Positions 27,541 through 40,216 are shown, counted from the stretch's first letter. The stretch is 64,000 nucleotides of DNA from Azolla caroliniana (GCA_043228905.1 JBHGNT010000008.1:8618001-8682000); one strand, 5' to 3'. Notes: generated by a model not told the origin, from the sequence alone. Made by a program: numbers and translations.

Positions 27541-30015
27541 CAATGCACCCACAGTTTTCTAGCACATGGCAAATGATATATTCAAAGATCTCTTGGATAT
27601 TTGTTTGATCATCTATTTGGATGATCTATTGATTTATTCGAAGACGCAGGAGGAGCATGATTCTCATGTACTATTAGTACTAAAACGACTCCGAGAGCAT
27701 GGTCTTTATGCCAAACTAGAAAAATGTAGCTTTGATTGCAAGCAAGTGGAATTTCTAGGCTACATCATCTCCTCAAAAGGCATCTCCATGGATCTAGCTA
27801 AAGTCCAAACCGTGCTAGAGTGGCAAACTCCACGTTCGTTATGAGATGTACAATTTTTCCTAGGCTTTGCTAACTTCTACTGCAAGTTTCTACAAGATTA
27901 CTCGAAGATTATTTTACCTCTCACACAACTTACCAAGAAGGGACAATCATTTCTTTGGTCCAATGAAGTGGACATGGCTTTATGCATCTTAAGAAAGCCT
28001 TTACATCAGCTCCTATTCTAGCTCATGTGGATACAAACAAATCATACATCATGGAGGCCGACGCATTGGATTTCGCCCTCAAGTTTGATGCCGCAAATCC
28101 TGTGGCTTTCCACTCCCGCAAATTTGATGCCGCGGAAATTAACTACGAGATACATGACAAAGAGTTATTAGCCATCGTGGATTCGTTTGTGCAATGGCAG
28201 CACTTCTTAGAGGGTTCTCCTCATCAGGTCATCATCTTCAGTGATCACAAAAATCTTGGTCACTTCTAGAACATTCGTGTACTAAAGCGACGGCAAGCTT
28301 GGTGGGCCCAATTCCTCATGTATTTTGACTTCAAAATCACATATTGGCCGGGGAAGCAACAAGGAAAAGCATATGCATTATCGCGATGTTCATACCTTGC
28401 ATCTAGTCTGGGTGATCCAGCATTTGATAATCAAAAGCAAGTAATCTTGGAACCAACACGTATGCACACAATGCGGATTTTTCACACTCCACTAGATTCC
28501 CGGATTATCAATGCCATATGTGCCAACTTGAAGACAGATAGTTTTGCTCGAGCCATTCTAGCGCAAATTGATGCCTCTTTGGCATCCTGTTCCCAATCTC
28601 AACCAGGTATGGACTACCGACAATTCGAATATCATGATGGTTTATTATTCTTTACAAAGCGCGTGTATGTTCCCGATTGCTCCTATCACTCTCAAATCGT
28701 CCAAAATTGTCATGCCACCCATACAGTTGGACATTTTGTTAGTACTAAGACGTTGGAACTAGTTCGACGATCCTTTTGGTGGCCCCATATGCGACGTTTT
28801 GTCGACGACTATGTTCGGACTTGTGATGCTTGTTGCCGAGCAAAGATGCTACGACATCATCCATATGGCTTGTTGGAATCCTTACCAATTCCAAGTAAGC
28901 CGTGGCAGTCCATTTGTCTTGATTTGATCATAGATCTTCCAGTCTCGAAGGGTTTTGATGCTATCTTAACCTTCGTCGATCGATATACTAAGATGACACA
29001 TTTTGTGCCTTGTACTAAGGCCATCACTAGTGAGGAAACCGTAGCCCTTGTCATGCGTGAGGTATTTCAGCATCATGGCCTCTCAAACAATATCATCAGT
29101 GACCGAGGACTTCAATTCGTCTCCAAATTTTGGAAGCATCTCTTCAAGATGCTCAAGGTCTCTTGCAACCTGTCCTCTAGCTACCTTCCCCAAACCGATG
29201 GGCAAGCGGAACGAACAAATCAAACACTTGAACAATATCTTCGGTGTTTTCTAAGTTATCAACAAGACGATTGGGCTGATATTCTCCAGTTTGAGGAGTT
29301 TGCACATAACAACGCTATTCACTCCTCGACTCAGGTCTCACCATTTTCCGCTTATAACGGTTCTCATCCTCGTTGGTCTGTGATCGACACTTCGAAGCTA
29401 CCTACCAATCCTCGTGCCGAGGATCATCTGGAGAGGCTACGCAAGGTTCAGACGGATCTATCTAGTCATCTTTGTCATGCTGAACACACTCAGAAGACTT
29501 ATGCAGATTGTTATCGGCTTCACTCCGCTTTTGCCATTGGAGATCGAGTATGGCTCTTACATCGTCACATCAAGACAACTCAACCGTGCAACAAATTGGA
29601 TTATCGATGCCTCGGTCCTTTCCGTATTACCGGCAAGATTAATGATGTGACATTCCGCCTTGATCTTCCTTTGCACCTTCAGATACATCCGATGTTCCAT
29701 AGTTCTCTTCTTGAACCTTATCATGCCAACACTATTCCTGATCGTGTTACACCACCGCCGCCCCCGCTTGAGTTGGACAACCGCCCGAAGTATGAAGTTG
29801 CTGCCGTCCTCGATTCCAAGTTTTGTTTGCAACAAACTTTATTATTTCGTCGATTGGCTCGACTATAGTCCGAGGGAACATACTTGGGAACCTGTCGAGC
29901 ATGTCGCCAATGCTCAACATCTTCTTGTTGATTTCCACCGAAAGTATCCGGACAAAACCGGTCCACAATCAACGCCGACTCGTGACATGACACTCGTCGT
30001 CTTAAGGGGGGGGAG
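27541..30015 (+). pseudogene. Chromovirus K pol, 3' part: RT, RNase H, integrase, chromodomain
   Basis: RT resumes after the E insertion with a stop (PTVF*HMANDIF), then LIIYLDDLLIYSK (Y-L-D-D active site) and VEFLGYIISSKGI. RNase H shows IMEADALDFAL, INYEIHDKELLAI, VIIFSDHKNL. Integrase (28318-29868) is open for 516 codons with the His-Cys zinc site (HATHTVGHF, CDACCRAK) and D-D-E in ICLDLIIDLP, IISDRGLQF and DGQAERTNQT. A chromodomain ends the protein: YEVAAVLDSKF, then, after a one-base shift near 29822, LYYFVDWLDYSPREHTWEPVEH. That places K among the chromoviruses, whose chromodomains direct integration to heterochromatin. The polypurine tract is at 30004-30015. Confidence 0.93.
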
Positions 30016-30019
30016 ATAG

Positions 30020-30154
30020 TGTAATGATATGGCAAGAGTCGAACCCATAACCTTATGTTATATGGGTCAAGATCTTGACCATTACATTATCTATTGTAAT
30101 ATATAGGATATATTTTCATTTAAATTTTACTATAGAAAATTATTGTATATTCGA
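30020..30154 (+). repeat. 3' LTR of chromovirus K, truncated
   Basis: TGTAATGATATGGCAAG... matches the 5' LTR from 15477 but is cut after ~135 bp by the G LTR, so the heat-shock element is lost here. It contains the perfect palindrome GGTCAAGATCTTGACC (about 30066-30081). Confidence 0.85.
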
Positions 30155-30544
30155 GATTTCTCTCACATAGCAAAGGCAATCGACAAAGAAATATAGTGGA
30201 GAGCAACGGTTCAGGAGGAGAGAGCTCGGTTCCAAGTCCGACAACACTTCGTCCTCCGCCCAAAAATGCCATGTCCTTTTGCCTTCTCCCCTCCCTTTTA
30301 TGGGTCGCCCAGGATGTTGTTACATCAATCTCCTCAACTTTATTCTATGTCTCCTTGGATTAGAGATTCACATCAATTCCCTAGACAATCAATACCCTTC
30401 CTAGTACATATGCACATCAGCCGATCTATTCCTAGCTATGTACAATTCATAAACACACACACATGCGAAAAGGATTGGGTCACGCCTCCCCCCCCTTGAT
30501 TCCTCCTAGGGGCGGTTTTCTCCACGACATCCACCCCCAGCAAA
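30155..30544 (-). repeat. 3' LTR of gypsy G (truncated) with polypurine tract
   Basis: Matches 41775-42142, the outer part of the other G LTR, and lacks the first ~240 bp. On the minus strand the LTR starts TGTCGTGGAG at 30529, preceded by a purine tract at 30530-30544. Confidence 0.82.
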
Positions 30545-31568
30545 CCGCACGTCCACTGGTACATGTCAAGTAGGAACAACCTTGGCGGAAACCGGCCCTA
30601 GATCACTCGTTGTTTTCCGAACCCTCGCCTTCCCCGATTCGGGCGTCGTTGCCACCATCGCTCACCGGGTTCGGTTCACCCTCGTGCCACTTCTTGAACA
30701 TCTTGACCCTCTTGCCGGTCACCGGTACCGCTATTCGTGCCCCATCGAGCTCCCCGAGATGATACGTGTCGTTGTCGTTCGCGCTTGTCACCGTGTAGGG
30801 CCCGAACCATCTCCTCGTAAATTTACGCACCGCCTTGTGCTGATTATCGAGACTACAGTCGTACACCAACACCCAGTCGCCTTCCTCGATCTTCTTCAGT
30901 CTCAACCGGTGTGTTCGGTCAAACTGGCTTTTGTTCCTTTCACACGTCGTGCGTAGCTTCGCCATCACCTGCTCCACGTCCTCCGATCTTCGCTCGAGCT
31001 GTCGAATCCGCGCCGCCAACAACTCTTCCCGGCTCATCTCATCCTTCCAGTCCACCGTGACCCATGAAGTGATCGTCCATTCCACCAACATAATTAGTTT
31101 CTGCCCGTACATCAACTCCACCGGCATGAACCCTGTCACCAAACTATGCGTAGTCCGGTCTGCCCACAGCGCATAGGGTAGAAGCCGCGGCCAATTCCCG
31201 ACTTGCCCTTCACATGCTCGTACCAAAGCCTTCACGATCGGTCCGTGTCCGTGTTCTACCTTCCTGTTCGCCTCCGGATTGTACGTCGTAGTGAGGGAGA
31301 GCTTGACCCCTAACCGGTCGAAGAGCTCCTCAGCTTCCTGTGCATCCAGCTCTCCCCGATCCGCCACGATTTTCCCTACGCATCTGTACAGGCACACTAC
31401 CTCTTCGATTAGGAACCAGCACACCGCTGCAGTCGTCTTGTTCGTCAGTGCGTGGCCTTCCACTTCGTTCGTTAAATCTTCCAGCACAAGCACCAGATAC
31501 CGCATCTGCCCTACACCCATCGGCATTGTCACTAAGTCCACCATCCATTTGAAGTGGATGGTCGGTGG
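30545..31568 (-). pseudogene. Gypsy G integrase, C-terminal part
   Basis: Open minus-strand frame 30603-31544: WMVDLV region with the first Asp (MVDLVTMP), IVADRGELDA (second Asp), NPEANRKVEHGHG (catalytic Glu in KVEHGHG), then a basic C-terminus with GDWVLVYD and RRWFGPYTVTS (GPY/F module). It aligns with G2 integrase at 59535-60773. It is split at 31569-31573 by copia A2; the N-terminal part continues at 36963. Confidence 0.9.
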
Positions 31569-31573
31569 GTAGG

Positions 31574-32250
31574 TGACAGGAACTACACGCTCCCAATGAA
31601 CAAAGCTCGGCCATAACCGAGCTTAGAATCAAACACATAAAAAAGAAACGGGAATGAATGCACGACACAATGGAGAGAAGAGTACACAGGATGTTTACGT
31701 GGAAAACCCAAACACGGGAAAAACCATGGCAGTCCACAGACTGCTAACTATCACTATGTAACAATATACAATAGATGAACACAGGGGCAACGACCTCTTG
31801 TTCACTGTCTTCGCCACAGGTGGTGGTTACAACAAAGGCAACGACCTCTTCTTCTCTCTCTTTCTCTCTGTACACTGTTACGCACTCTAATCTTGTGCAA
31901 ACAAGAAAGACCACAACTCTAATGTTTGCCCTAAGTCATATTTATACTAATATGACTTTTCAGCTATTTACAAATATAGCCCCGATGGACCCTCAGAAAC
32001 ATATTTACGAATATGTCCCTTTATCCGGTGAACTCTCCTCATCGGGCCTGCATCATCCGGCAAGCAACCGGGCCTGCATCATCCGGCGCTTGTCGGGCAC
32101 TCATCATCCGGTTCTCGCCGGGTCTTCCGTTTCCCGGTACTCCTCACCCGGTTCTCACCGGGTCTTCTGTAGCCGGGTACTCGTCATCCGGTTCTCACCG
32201 GGTCATCCGTAGCCAGGTACTCCTCATCCGGAGGGACCTGTTTCCTAACA
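31574..32250 (-). repeat. 3' LTR of copia A2
   Basis: TGACAGGAAC...CCTAACA in plus orientation. The polypurine tract (AAGGGGGAGTT on the minus strand) adjoins at 32251-32261. The triple stem-loop module lies at 31933-32016. Short tandem ccgg(t)tctcaccgggtcttc units lie at about 32080-32230. Confidence 0.88.
31933..32016 (-). promoter_or_regulatory. Triple stem-loop promoter module, A2 3' LTR
   Basis: AAGTCATAT/ATATGACTT (31933-31941, 31950-31958) encloses the TATA box. GCTAT/ATAGC is at 31963-31967 and 31976-31980. ACATAT/ATATGT is at 31999-32004 and 32011-32016. The 5' LTR copy is at 36668-36751. Confidence 0.7.
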
Positions 32251-32261
32251 AACTCCCCCTT

Positions 32262-33431
32262 CACTCCGGCATGGGGTGTCTTACTAGTCTGACCCGATTC
32301 CGACATGCATGCAGCTTGTCAGGTGTCAGTACTTTGGTGAGCATATCTGACCCGTTCTCGGCCGTGTGGATCTTCGTCAACGCGAACTCCTGGTCATCTA
32401 CTTTTTCCCGGATCCAGTGATACCTTCATTGGATATGCTTCGTTTGGGAATGGTAGGCCACATACTTAGCAAGGGGGATGGCACTTTGACTGTCGCAATA
32501 GAGCCGGTATTCATCTTGCCGGATACCGAGCTCTCCAATGAAGTCCTTCATCCATAATATTTCCTTGCCGGCTTCCACAGCCGCCATGTACTCTGCCTCC
32601 GTGGTTGACAACACAACCGTCTTCTGTAGCCTCGACTGCCACGCACACAACTCTCCCTGCATATGTCATAACATACCCGGATATAGACCGATTGGTATCC
32701 ACATCAGCTGACATGTCCGAATCGCTAAAACTGTCAAGTTGAGGTTTTCCGGAGCCAAATTGGAGACACATATTCTAAGTGCCCTTCAAGTACCGGAGTA
32801 TCCATTTGACTGCGATCTAGTGCTCCTTGCCGGGATTGCTCATGAACCGGCTCACCACTCCGACTGCGTATCCTATATCTGGTCGAGTACACACCATTGC
32901 GTACATTAAGCTCCCGACGGCAGAGGCATATGGAACCTTCATCATATCAGCCTTCTCTACTTTCGTCTTTGGGCTTTGCTTGCCGGATAATTTGCAGTTT
33001 CCCGGGAGTGTCGATTCGACCGGTTTCGCTTCTAACATGTTGAACCGCTCAACCATCTTTGTCACGTATTTCTCCTATGACAGCCACAATTGCTTCGTTG
33101 ACCGGTTCCGGATGATATGCATCCCCAGCATCTGTCTTGCCGGACCCAAGTCTTACATTGCGAAAGTTCGGTTGAGAGCCTTCTTCAACATCCGTATTCT
33201 GGCTTGGTCCCGTCCGATGATCAACATGTCGTCTCCTTCGAACTTCTTCACAAAAATGCAGTGATCGGCCTACGTCTTGTGGTACCCTTGATTGGTCATG
33301 AAGGAGTCGAACTTCCGGTACCATTGTCGGAGAGCCTGCTTCAGTCCATACAGGCTCTTCTTCAACCGGCAAACCAGGTGCTCCTTCCCTTTTTCCATGA
33401 ATCCTTCCGGTTGCTGCATGTAGAACTCCTC
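32262..33431 (-). pseudogene. Copia A2 RT end and RNase H
   Basis: RNase H: STTEAEYMAAVEAGKEILWMKDF, SAIPLAKYVAYHSQTKHIQ (32426-32662), then DSDMSADVDTNRSISGYVM. RT tail: MYAMVCTRPDIGYAVGVVSRFM and LSGKQSPKTKVEKADM (32817-33065). The central RT around the active site (33066-33430) is broken by stops. Confidence 0.86.
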
Positions 33432-34283
33432 TTAGAGGTCACCGTGAAGGAATGCCGTCTTCACGTCCAGTTGCTCTACCTCGAGGTCCATGCTTGCCGC
33501 TATACTCAGCACCGTCCGGATGGAGGTCATCTTTACTACCGGGGAAAATATCTCGTCGAAGTCCACGCCCTTCTTCTGTTGGAACCCCTTCACCACGATC
33601 CTGGCTTTGTATCTCGGGGGGTTGCCGACATCTCCCGGTTTCAACTTGTACACCCACTTGTTCCGGAGTGCCCGCTTTCCTTTCGGCAACTCCACCAATT
33701 CGTACGTATGGTTCTCATGCAGGGAATCCATCTCATCCTCCATGGCACTTAACCATTTGCGGCTGTGGGTGTCATCCTTCGCCTCTACGAAGCTTTCTGG
33801 GTCCCCCTCATCGGTTAGGAGCACATGCTCTGCATTCGGAAATCTCCGGGGGGGCCTTCTCTCTCTGAGAGGATATCTCCGTCTTTGGGCTTCGGTAACC
33901 GGCCCTTCCATTTGCTCTTCATCTGAATCCGAATCGGGGTCTTGGCCGGTTCCGGTTTCTGCTTCCTCTACTTCTTCTTCTGCCGGTTCGGTATCCTCAC
34001 CATAACCGGCTGGTTCCTCGAGTGTTAACCGGTCTCTTGTCGGTTGGGTCTGCTCCTCGTAGAATCGATCCTTATTGGTCGACTCGGAGTTCATTATCTT
34101 CTTCTCCGACTCCCAATCGGCGAGCGTCTTGTCCTCCATGAAGATAATATCTCGACTCCGGAATACCTTCTTGTCGACCAGGTGCCACACTCGGTAGCCG
34201 AACTCATCGTCGCCGTAACCGAGAAATATGCATGGCCGGGTCTTCGGATCTAGGTTTCCTCTACGGTCCTTAGCTACATGCAC
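33432..34283 (-). pseudogene. Copia A2 integrase-RT junction and RT start
   Basis: 283-codon open segment: LGYGDDEFGYRVW (end of integrase), an acidic linker (PAEEEVEEAETGTGQ), YPLRERRPPRRF, then RT entry SRKWLSAMEDEMDSLHEN, NKWVYKLK, YKARIVVKGFQQKKGVDFDEIF and LDVKTAFLHGDL, ending in a stop where GDLEEEIYM is expected. Useful as the best reference for this part of family A. Confidence 0.88.
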
Positions 34284-34346
34284 ATACGCAAGACACCCGA
34301 ATACCTTCAGATGCCGGTAGGATACTTCCTTACCGGTCCATACTCT

Positions 34347-34796
34347 CTATGGCGTGTCTCCGTCCAAGGGTACTGATGGTGATCTGTTTATCACATATGT
34401 CGCTGTCGACAGTGCCTCAGCCCAAAACTTCTTGGGTAGTTTTGCACGCGCCAGCATACTCCGGACCCTCTCCATTATGGTCCGGTTCATCCTCTCGGCC
34501 AGCCCGTTTAGTTCCGGCGTCTTCGGCACGGTAAATTTGAGCCAGATTCCCTTCGAGCGACAATACTCCTCGAACTGCCCCCGGTATTCTCCTCCGTTAT
34601 CTGCTCGAACCGCCTTCAACCTACGGCCGGTTTCTCTTTCCACTCTCGCGTGGAGCTCTTTGAAGACGGATAACACCTGATCCTTCGTCTTCAACGGTGT
34701 GGCCCACAACTTCCGGCTGTGGTCATCTATGAACATCACAAAGTACTGCGATCCGGCATGTGACTTCGTGTCCACTTGACATACATCAGTATGCAC
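34347..34796 (-). pseudogene. Copia A2 integrase core
   Basis: 149-codon open segment with HTDVCQVDTKS (Asp 1), VRADNGGEYRG (Asp 2) and LNGLAERMNRTI (Glu): the full D-D-E triad. It is frame-shifted relative to the gag-protease segment upstream. Confidence 0.9.
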
Positions 34797-36274
34797 AACT
34801 CCAGTGGTGCATTACGTCTGATCGGTGGCCTTGATCGGAAGGAGGTCCGGTTTTGTTTACCATCCAGACAATCAGTGCACTTCTCCAAGTGCACGTTCTT
34901 CATTGGAATGAGGTTATCGTCTGCAAGCCTCTTCATACCCTTCTTGCTTATGTGACACAGGCTCTTGTGCCACAGCTCATCGGCAGTGTCGAATGCCACG
35001 TTCACTTCTTCCGGGCATAACCGGGCATTCATCAGGTACAACGTGTTGACCTTCCGGGCCCGAGCCACAATCAGGCTCCCTTTGCTGAACTTCATAACAC
35101 CGTTCCGGATGCTACCCGTGTAGCCTTCATCATCTAGCCGACCGGCTGATATCAGGTTCAGACGAACCTCCGGAACGTGTTGGACATCCTTCAGCAGCAG
35201 CTTGCATCCGGTTGGTGTTGTCAACCACATGTTTCCTATGCCGACAATTCGGCATGTACCTTCATTCCCCATCCGGACACAGCCATGATCACCGGCTGAA
35301 TAGGATGAGAAGCATTTCCGGTCCGGGGTAAGGTGGAACGACGCTACGGAGTCGACCACCCAGGTCATCTCGTCGCGGGCAAGGTTTAGCTCACTCTCCT
35401 CGGTGATGAACATCAACTCTTCTTCACTTGCCGCGATTGCCATCATTCCCTTCAGGTCCATTCCCCTTTGGTCTTTACCATTCCGGTCCGGTGTCTGCTT
35501 CAAATCGGTACCGTTGGTTTCCTTGTATTTTCGGAAATGCCGATAGTTCTTTTGGAAGTGTCCCGGGCTGCCGCAATAGAAGCAAGTAGGCCTCCCCCTT
35601 GACTTTGACCGTGTCCCTGGTTTTTCCCGGTTCTGGGGGCTACGGTTCCTTTGTCTTCCGCGTTCCGATTCGGTAAGGAGTGCTTTGGAATCGGAGCTCG
35701 TATCCTTATCTTTCCGACGCGCCTCCTCATCTAGCAAGCTCGACTTCACTCTTGCTAGGGATAACCGTTTCCCTTCCGGCCCGGCGTTGCCCAAAGTGAC
35801 AACCAACGTCTCCCAGCTATCTGGGAGGGAACCGAGTAGGAGTAGCTCTAGTACCTCATCGGCGAGAGGTACTTCCAATGATGTTGCCTGGTGGATCAGC
35901 CCCTGAAAGGCATTCATGTGCTCCGCCATGCTGGAGCCGTCTTGGTACCAGAGTCTTACTAGCTTCCGAAATACCAAAACCTGATTAACAACATTTTTGT
36001 TTTGAAACATAATGCCGATCTTCTCCCAGAGCTCATGAGCCTTGCTCTCTTCATTGAAGTTGTTGTATAGACTCATGTCGATGAAGTACCGTATGTACGC
36101 CGTTGTCTTCATGTGCAACACCTCCCATATCGTGGCGTCGATGTTGTCCGGTCTCTTGTCCCCGAACTGAACCGACAACCAAAGATCTTTAACCACGAGC
36201 ATGTCCCTCATCTTCGACTTTACACTGAATAGTTAGAGCCGGTGAGATTGAACATGCCTTCCAACGATTCGTCC
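34736..36274 (-). pseudogene. Copia A2 gag, protease and pre-integrase
   Basis: 491-codon open stretch (36211-34736) after a broken gag start at ATG 36274 (MDESLEGMFNLTGSNYSV, then TAA and a frameshift). Gag contains LPDSWETLVVTLGNAGPEG and SSLLDEEARRKD and the knuckle CFYCGSPGHFQKNY, whose last Cys is replaced by Tyr. Protease reads WVVDSVASFHLTPD, with the active-site Gly replaced by Val. Pre-integrase has LWHKSLCHIS and CTDC (HHCC zinc site). Three broken functional sites show the copy is dead. Confidence 0.9.
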
Positions 36275-36291
36275 ATTTTCTGTGTTGTTTC

Positions 36292-36303
36292 GCTCTAATA
36301 CCA
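36292..36303 (-). other. Primer-binding site of copia A2
   Basis: Minus strand TGGTATTAGAGC, 3 nt from the LTR end, matching the 3' end complement of plant initiator tRNA-Met (TGGTATCAGAGC) with one change. Confidence 0.8.
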
Positions 36304-36306
36304 CTT

Positions 36307-36962
36307 TGACAGGAACTACACGCTCCCGATGAACAACGCTCGGCCACAACCGAGCTTAGAATCAAACACAGCAAAAAAACGGGAATAAATGCACGACACA
36401 ATGGAGAGAAGAGTACACAGGATGTTTACGTGGAAAACCCAAACACGGGAAAAACCACGGTAGTCCACAGACTGCTAACTATCACTATGTAACAATATAC
36501 AATAGATGAACATAGAGGCAACGACCTCTTGTTCATTGTCTTCGCCACAGGCGGTCGTTACAACAAAGGCAACAACCTCTTCTTCTCTCTCTCTCTCTCT
36601 CTCTGTACACTGTTACGCGCTCTAATCTTGCGCCAACAAGAAAGACCACAACTCTAATGTTTGCCCTAAGTCATATTTATACTAATATGACTTTTCGGCT
36701 ATTTACAAATATAGCCCCGATGGACTCTTAGAAACATATTTACGAATATGTCCCTTCATCCGGTGAACACTCCTCACCGGGCCTATTTCATCCGGCGCTT
36801 GCCGGGCACTCATCCGGTTCTCACCGGGTCTTCTGTTTCCGGGTACTCGTCTTCCGTAGTCGGGTACTCGTCATCCGGTTCTCACCGGGTCTTCATCGTT
36901 CGGTTCTCACCGGGTCATTCGTAGCCGGGTACTCCTTATCCGGAGGGACCTGTTTCGTAACA
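36307..36962 (-). repeat. 5' LTR of copia A2
   Basis: 656 bp, followed by the target duplication GTAGG. The stem-loops are at 36668-36693, 36697-36716 and 36734-36751. A (CT)n run lies at about 36580-36602. Confidence 0.9.
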
Positions 36963-36967
36963 GTAGG

Positions 36968-39250
36968 TTGGGTGCAGCTCGTCTCGATGCTGGATTGCGG
37001 AGTGTATCTGACAATTTTCACATGTCATGACGAACTGGTACACATACCGATACAACCCCGGCCATCAATAATTCTCTTTTAGTTTCTTGAACGAGGCCCA
37101 CGTCCCGCGGTGTTTGGCCCAGGGACTCTCATGGTACGCCGTAAGCAACGCTACTACGGGGATTGGGACACTGCCTCGCTTCTGAGGGTGCCTCCATATA
37201 TTCCCATCTTGTAGGAAGAACCGGTAAGCTTTCTTTCGGATCCGGTTAGCCTCTTCTTTTGTCCACGCTGCGTCTGGTGTCATTGTCTTCAGGAACCTAC
37301 CAATCTGGAGCCACTCCCCGTCATACTTGTCTTCATGAAATACATTAAGCGCCAGAGTGCTCCTCTCCCTTGCTATGTATGCCGTCTTGAAGAAGTCTAC
37401 GCCGACTTCCTTGTCGTCGAATTGTGCTCTCGACAGCATGTCGGCCATGGCGTTGTCCTTCCCGAGGATGTGCCGTATCTTCGGATTTAGGGACTTGATG
37501 TACGCGATCCACCTGAGCATTGCCAGGTCCGGAGTCGCACATCTGTAGACCATACCGAGAATCGGTAGGCAATCCGTCTCGATTATTACCTCCGTCCCTA
37601 TAAGATAATCTTTGTCGGCCTTAACCGCTGAAACGATACCCCATAGTTCGCGCCTAAGTTGGGTGTATCCTCACTGTCGCTCACTGAGAACCTTCACCCC
37701 GAACCGGATCGGGAACCGCACGCCGCTCTCGTCCTCCTAATTGATCACCCATCCGATTCCGGTCGGGCTTGTGTCAACGGTTATGTAGATGGGGATCTCC
37801 TTGCCGTAAACCGCTTTCCTGAGAGCCGGTGCTGCAGAAAGCGCCTCCTTCAGTCTCCAGACTGACTCCGTATGCTCCTTGCCCCATTCAAATTTGCACC
37901 CCTTCTTCAGCAACCCGTAGAGTGGTTCCGCGACATGTGCGTAGTGCAGAATCCAGATGTGGTAGAATGCGCACGCACCCAGGAACCACCGCACCTCCAT
38001 AACCGACTTGCATTCTTCCTTCATTACGAAGATGGCTTCTATCTTTTCCGGAGACAGTTTCCGGTTGTAGGGCCCACACAGGTGACCAACCACAAGGATC
38101 TCCGATTGGCCGAACGTCGATTTCTCTCTGGAGAAGGTGAGTCGCGCGTCCTCCAGCCTTTGCAGCACCTTCTCGCAGTCATTAATGTGGTGCGCTACGA
38201 ACCTCCGGCATCCGTCTAGCCCAACCGCCTCATCCTTATCCTCCACCAGACATCCTTTGATCGGGATGTCGTCCAGCATTGGCATGGTGATGTCCGGGAT
38301 GCAGTCCCTCAGCACCTTGTTCATCGCATTCACCATGTGCGCCACCAAGTTTGTCCCTCCTTGCGGCAAGGTACACATTTGCACTAAGCCGAGAGGGGTC
38401 TGCATCGTCGTGATATCCCTGCTCTCCACGGCTAGTTGAAACTTATCATACCCCAAATACAGATCACTGACCAAATAGATTGACCTTCCGTCGAAGGCTT
38501 CCGCGAACTCGTCTATCATCGGTCCAATACTTGCATTACGAATGGTCACCCTGTTGACCGGTTGCATGTCCTGAATGAAGTGCAACGTGCCGTTCTTCTT
38601 CGGCACAGTAAACCACCGATTCGAATATGGGGCACTCGACGGTTCGAGGATGCCCATCTCCACTTTCTACATCAGTAGCTCCATCAACTTCGGGATGTGA
38701 GCTCTGGGTACCGGAATCGGCTTGAGATTCCACGACACATGCGGCACCGTGAATATCACCATCGGCTCCACGATCGTCGGGTCTACGCACCCGATCTCCT
38801 CTGGTGACAATGCAAAGGCTTTCCCGTGCCTTCCGAGCATCCTCCGAAATAGGTCCTCCTTTGTCAGCAATAGAAACCCACCCCCACCGACCTTGAGCTC
38901 CAGTAGCGTTATGTCGGTGAATCGGTGCCCTATGCCGACCGGTTGCCGTAAACTTGGGTCCGACGCGACCCCCTTTATCCGCCCTTCGCTGCCTTCCGGC
39001 AAGGGTGCCGCAACTGGCCTCACCTTCCGGTCCACAATCTTGTACCTGGTATCCACGCAGGCCGCCCGACCGGACCCGACCCTTTCCTCGAAGTCAGCGA
39101 TGACTTTGTACATCTCCACTAAACTAACCGGAACTGCCCGGTCTCCACTAAGGCCTCCTTCGACAACCTCGCGTAATTCCCCCAAGGTGTCATCGAAGGA
39201 GACCGCCTCCACGGCACTGCCAATCTCTTCGCAAGGGCTGAGCACTCCGT
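36968..39250 (-). pseudogene. Gypsy G RT, RNase H and integrase N-terminus
   Basis: Integrase zinc region (TAYHESPWAKHRGTW) and RNase H end (DNAMADMLSRAQF, RHILGKDN) at 37065-37553. RT and RNase H start at 37737-38663: WFTVPKKNGTLHFIQDMQPVN, YLVSDLYLGYDKFQLAV, TPLGLVQMCTLPQGGTN, active site MPMLDDIPIKG (Met at the usual Phe/Tyr), PIYITVDTSPTGIGW. 38667-39245 is the linker upstream of RT (GKAFALSPEEIGCVDP, HVSWNLKPIPVPRAHIPKL). A few stops separate the frames. The G/G2 RT group is distinct from the K and E lineages. Confidence 0.88.
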
Positions 39251-40216
39251 ACGCCCTAAGTCTTTCTTTTCCCGGCCACTTATGCTAGCTATAATACAAC
39301 CTCTGTTATCGGAGAACCAAAATTTCCTATCTAAGGTACATGTGTGGGGTTCTTCCGGGGTGTCCGGACTATCGCGACCCCACGCCTTGATAGCCCTCTC
39401 TAAAAATCCCCTCGGCCCTCACCGTCAAGGGTCTCACGGATACGCTCCTGGTTCGGCCTCACCGTCAAAAATTGAACGGAGCATTGTCCGTCCTGGCTCT
39501 TCCGTAGCGCGTGTCGCCGCGCGTATGTTCCACCCATGCTTGGTGTTGATCAGCCACTTCCCCTTTTTGTAGAAGTCCATGGACATCAGGTTGATCTCTG
39601 AGCCGTGGTCTATCAATGCCACCACCGGCTCCTACACGTCCCCAACCCGAACAGGGGTCTCCGTAGTGGCTCTAGCCCAATGCGACCTCGCGTAGTAGCT
39701 GTCCGCCAACTCATCCTCTAGGGCCGTGTCTTCTAGGTGCGTCGTCCGCACCTCCACGGGCTTCTCCGACTCCGGCTCCGTCGAGAGCCACTTTCACTTC
39801 ACCAAGTCCACAATGGAGTCATGGAACTCCTTCTTGGCGATTCTGAGCACCTCCCTTAGCGACAACTCCACCTTGCTGTCAAGAATCCGCTACTCGAGGA
39901 CCTTCCCCAAGTCCGTTGACCTCTCAATTTCTGTGCTCAATCGGTAACCAGCCCATTTCATTTTATCCGGCACCCCGGTGTTGCTAGCATCGTTCTGCTT
40001 TGGTCCGCACCGGGTCTCATACCATTGTGAGGGACCGGCCCCTCCAGTACTTCCCGCGCGCTTGTCTTCTACTAGAACCTCGTAGTTCTGGCATGCGGCT
40101 TCCACGAAGCCAGACTTTTCTTCAACCGGATCGTCCCATCCGGTGACCTCCCGAATCCGCTGTTCCGCCTACTCCTTCTTTAGCCGTACCCCGGAGACGC
40201 CTTCCAGCACCAGCGG
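39251..40216 (-). pseudogene. Gypsy G protease and linker
   Basis: 39434-39625 holds the aspartic-protease core VALIDHGSEINLM, with D-H-G in place of D-T/S-G. The flanking sequence up to gag is broken by stops; acidic and basic fragments without a recognisable domain fill 39640-40200. Confidence 0.65.

Larger units (their letters stand above)
31574..36962 (-). mobile_element. Complete copia A2 inserted in gypsy G
   Basis: 5,389-bp family A element on the minus strand with LTRs of 677 bp (31574-32250) and 656 bp (36307-36962) and target duplication GTAGG (31569-31573, 36963-36967). The LTR length difference comes from variable copy number of a ccggttctcaccgggtc-type unit. Coding order is normal copia, with several stops and frameshifts, so it is non-autonomous now. 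Confidence 0.93.
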
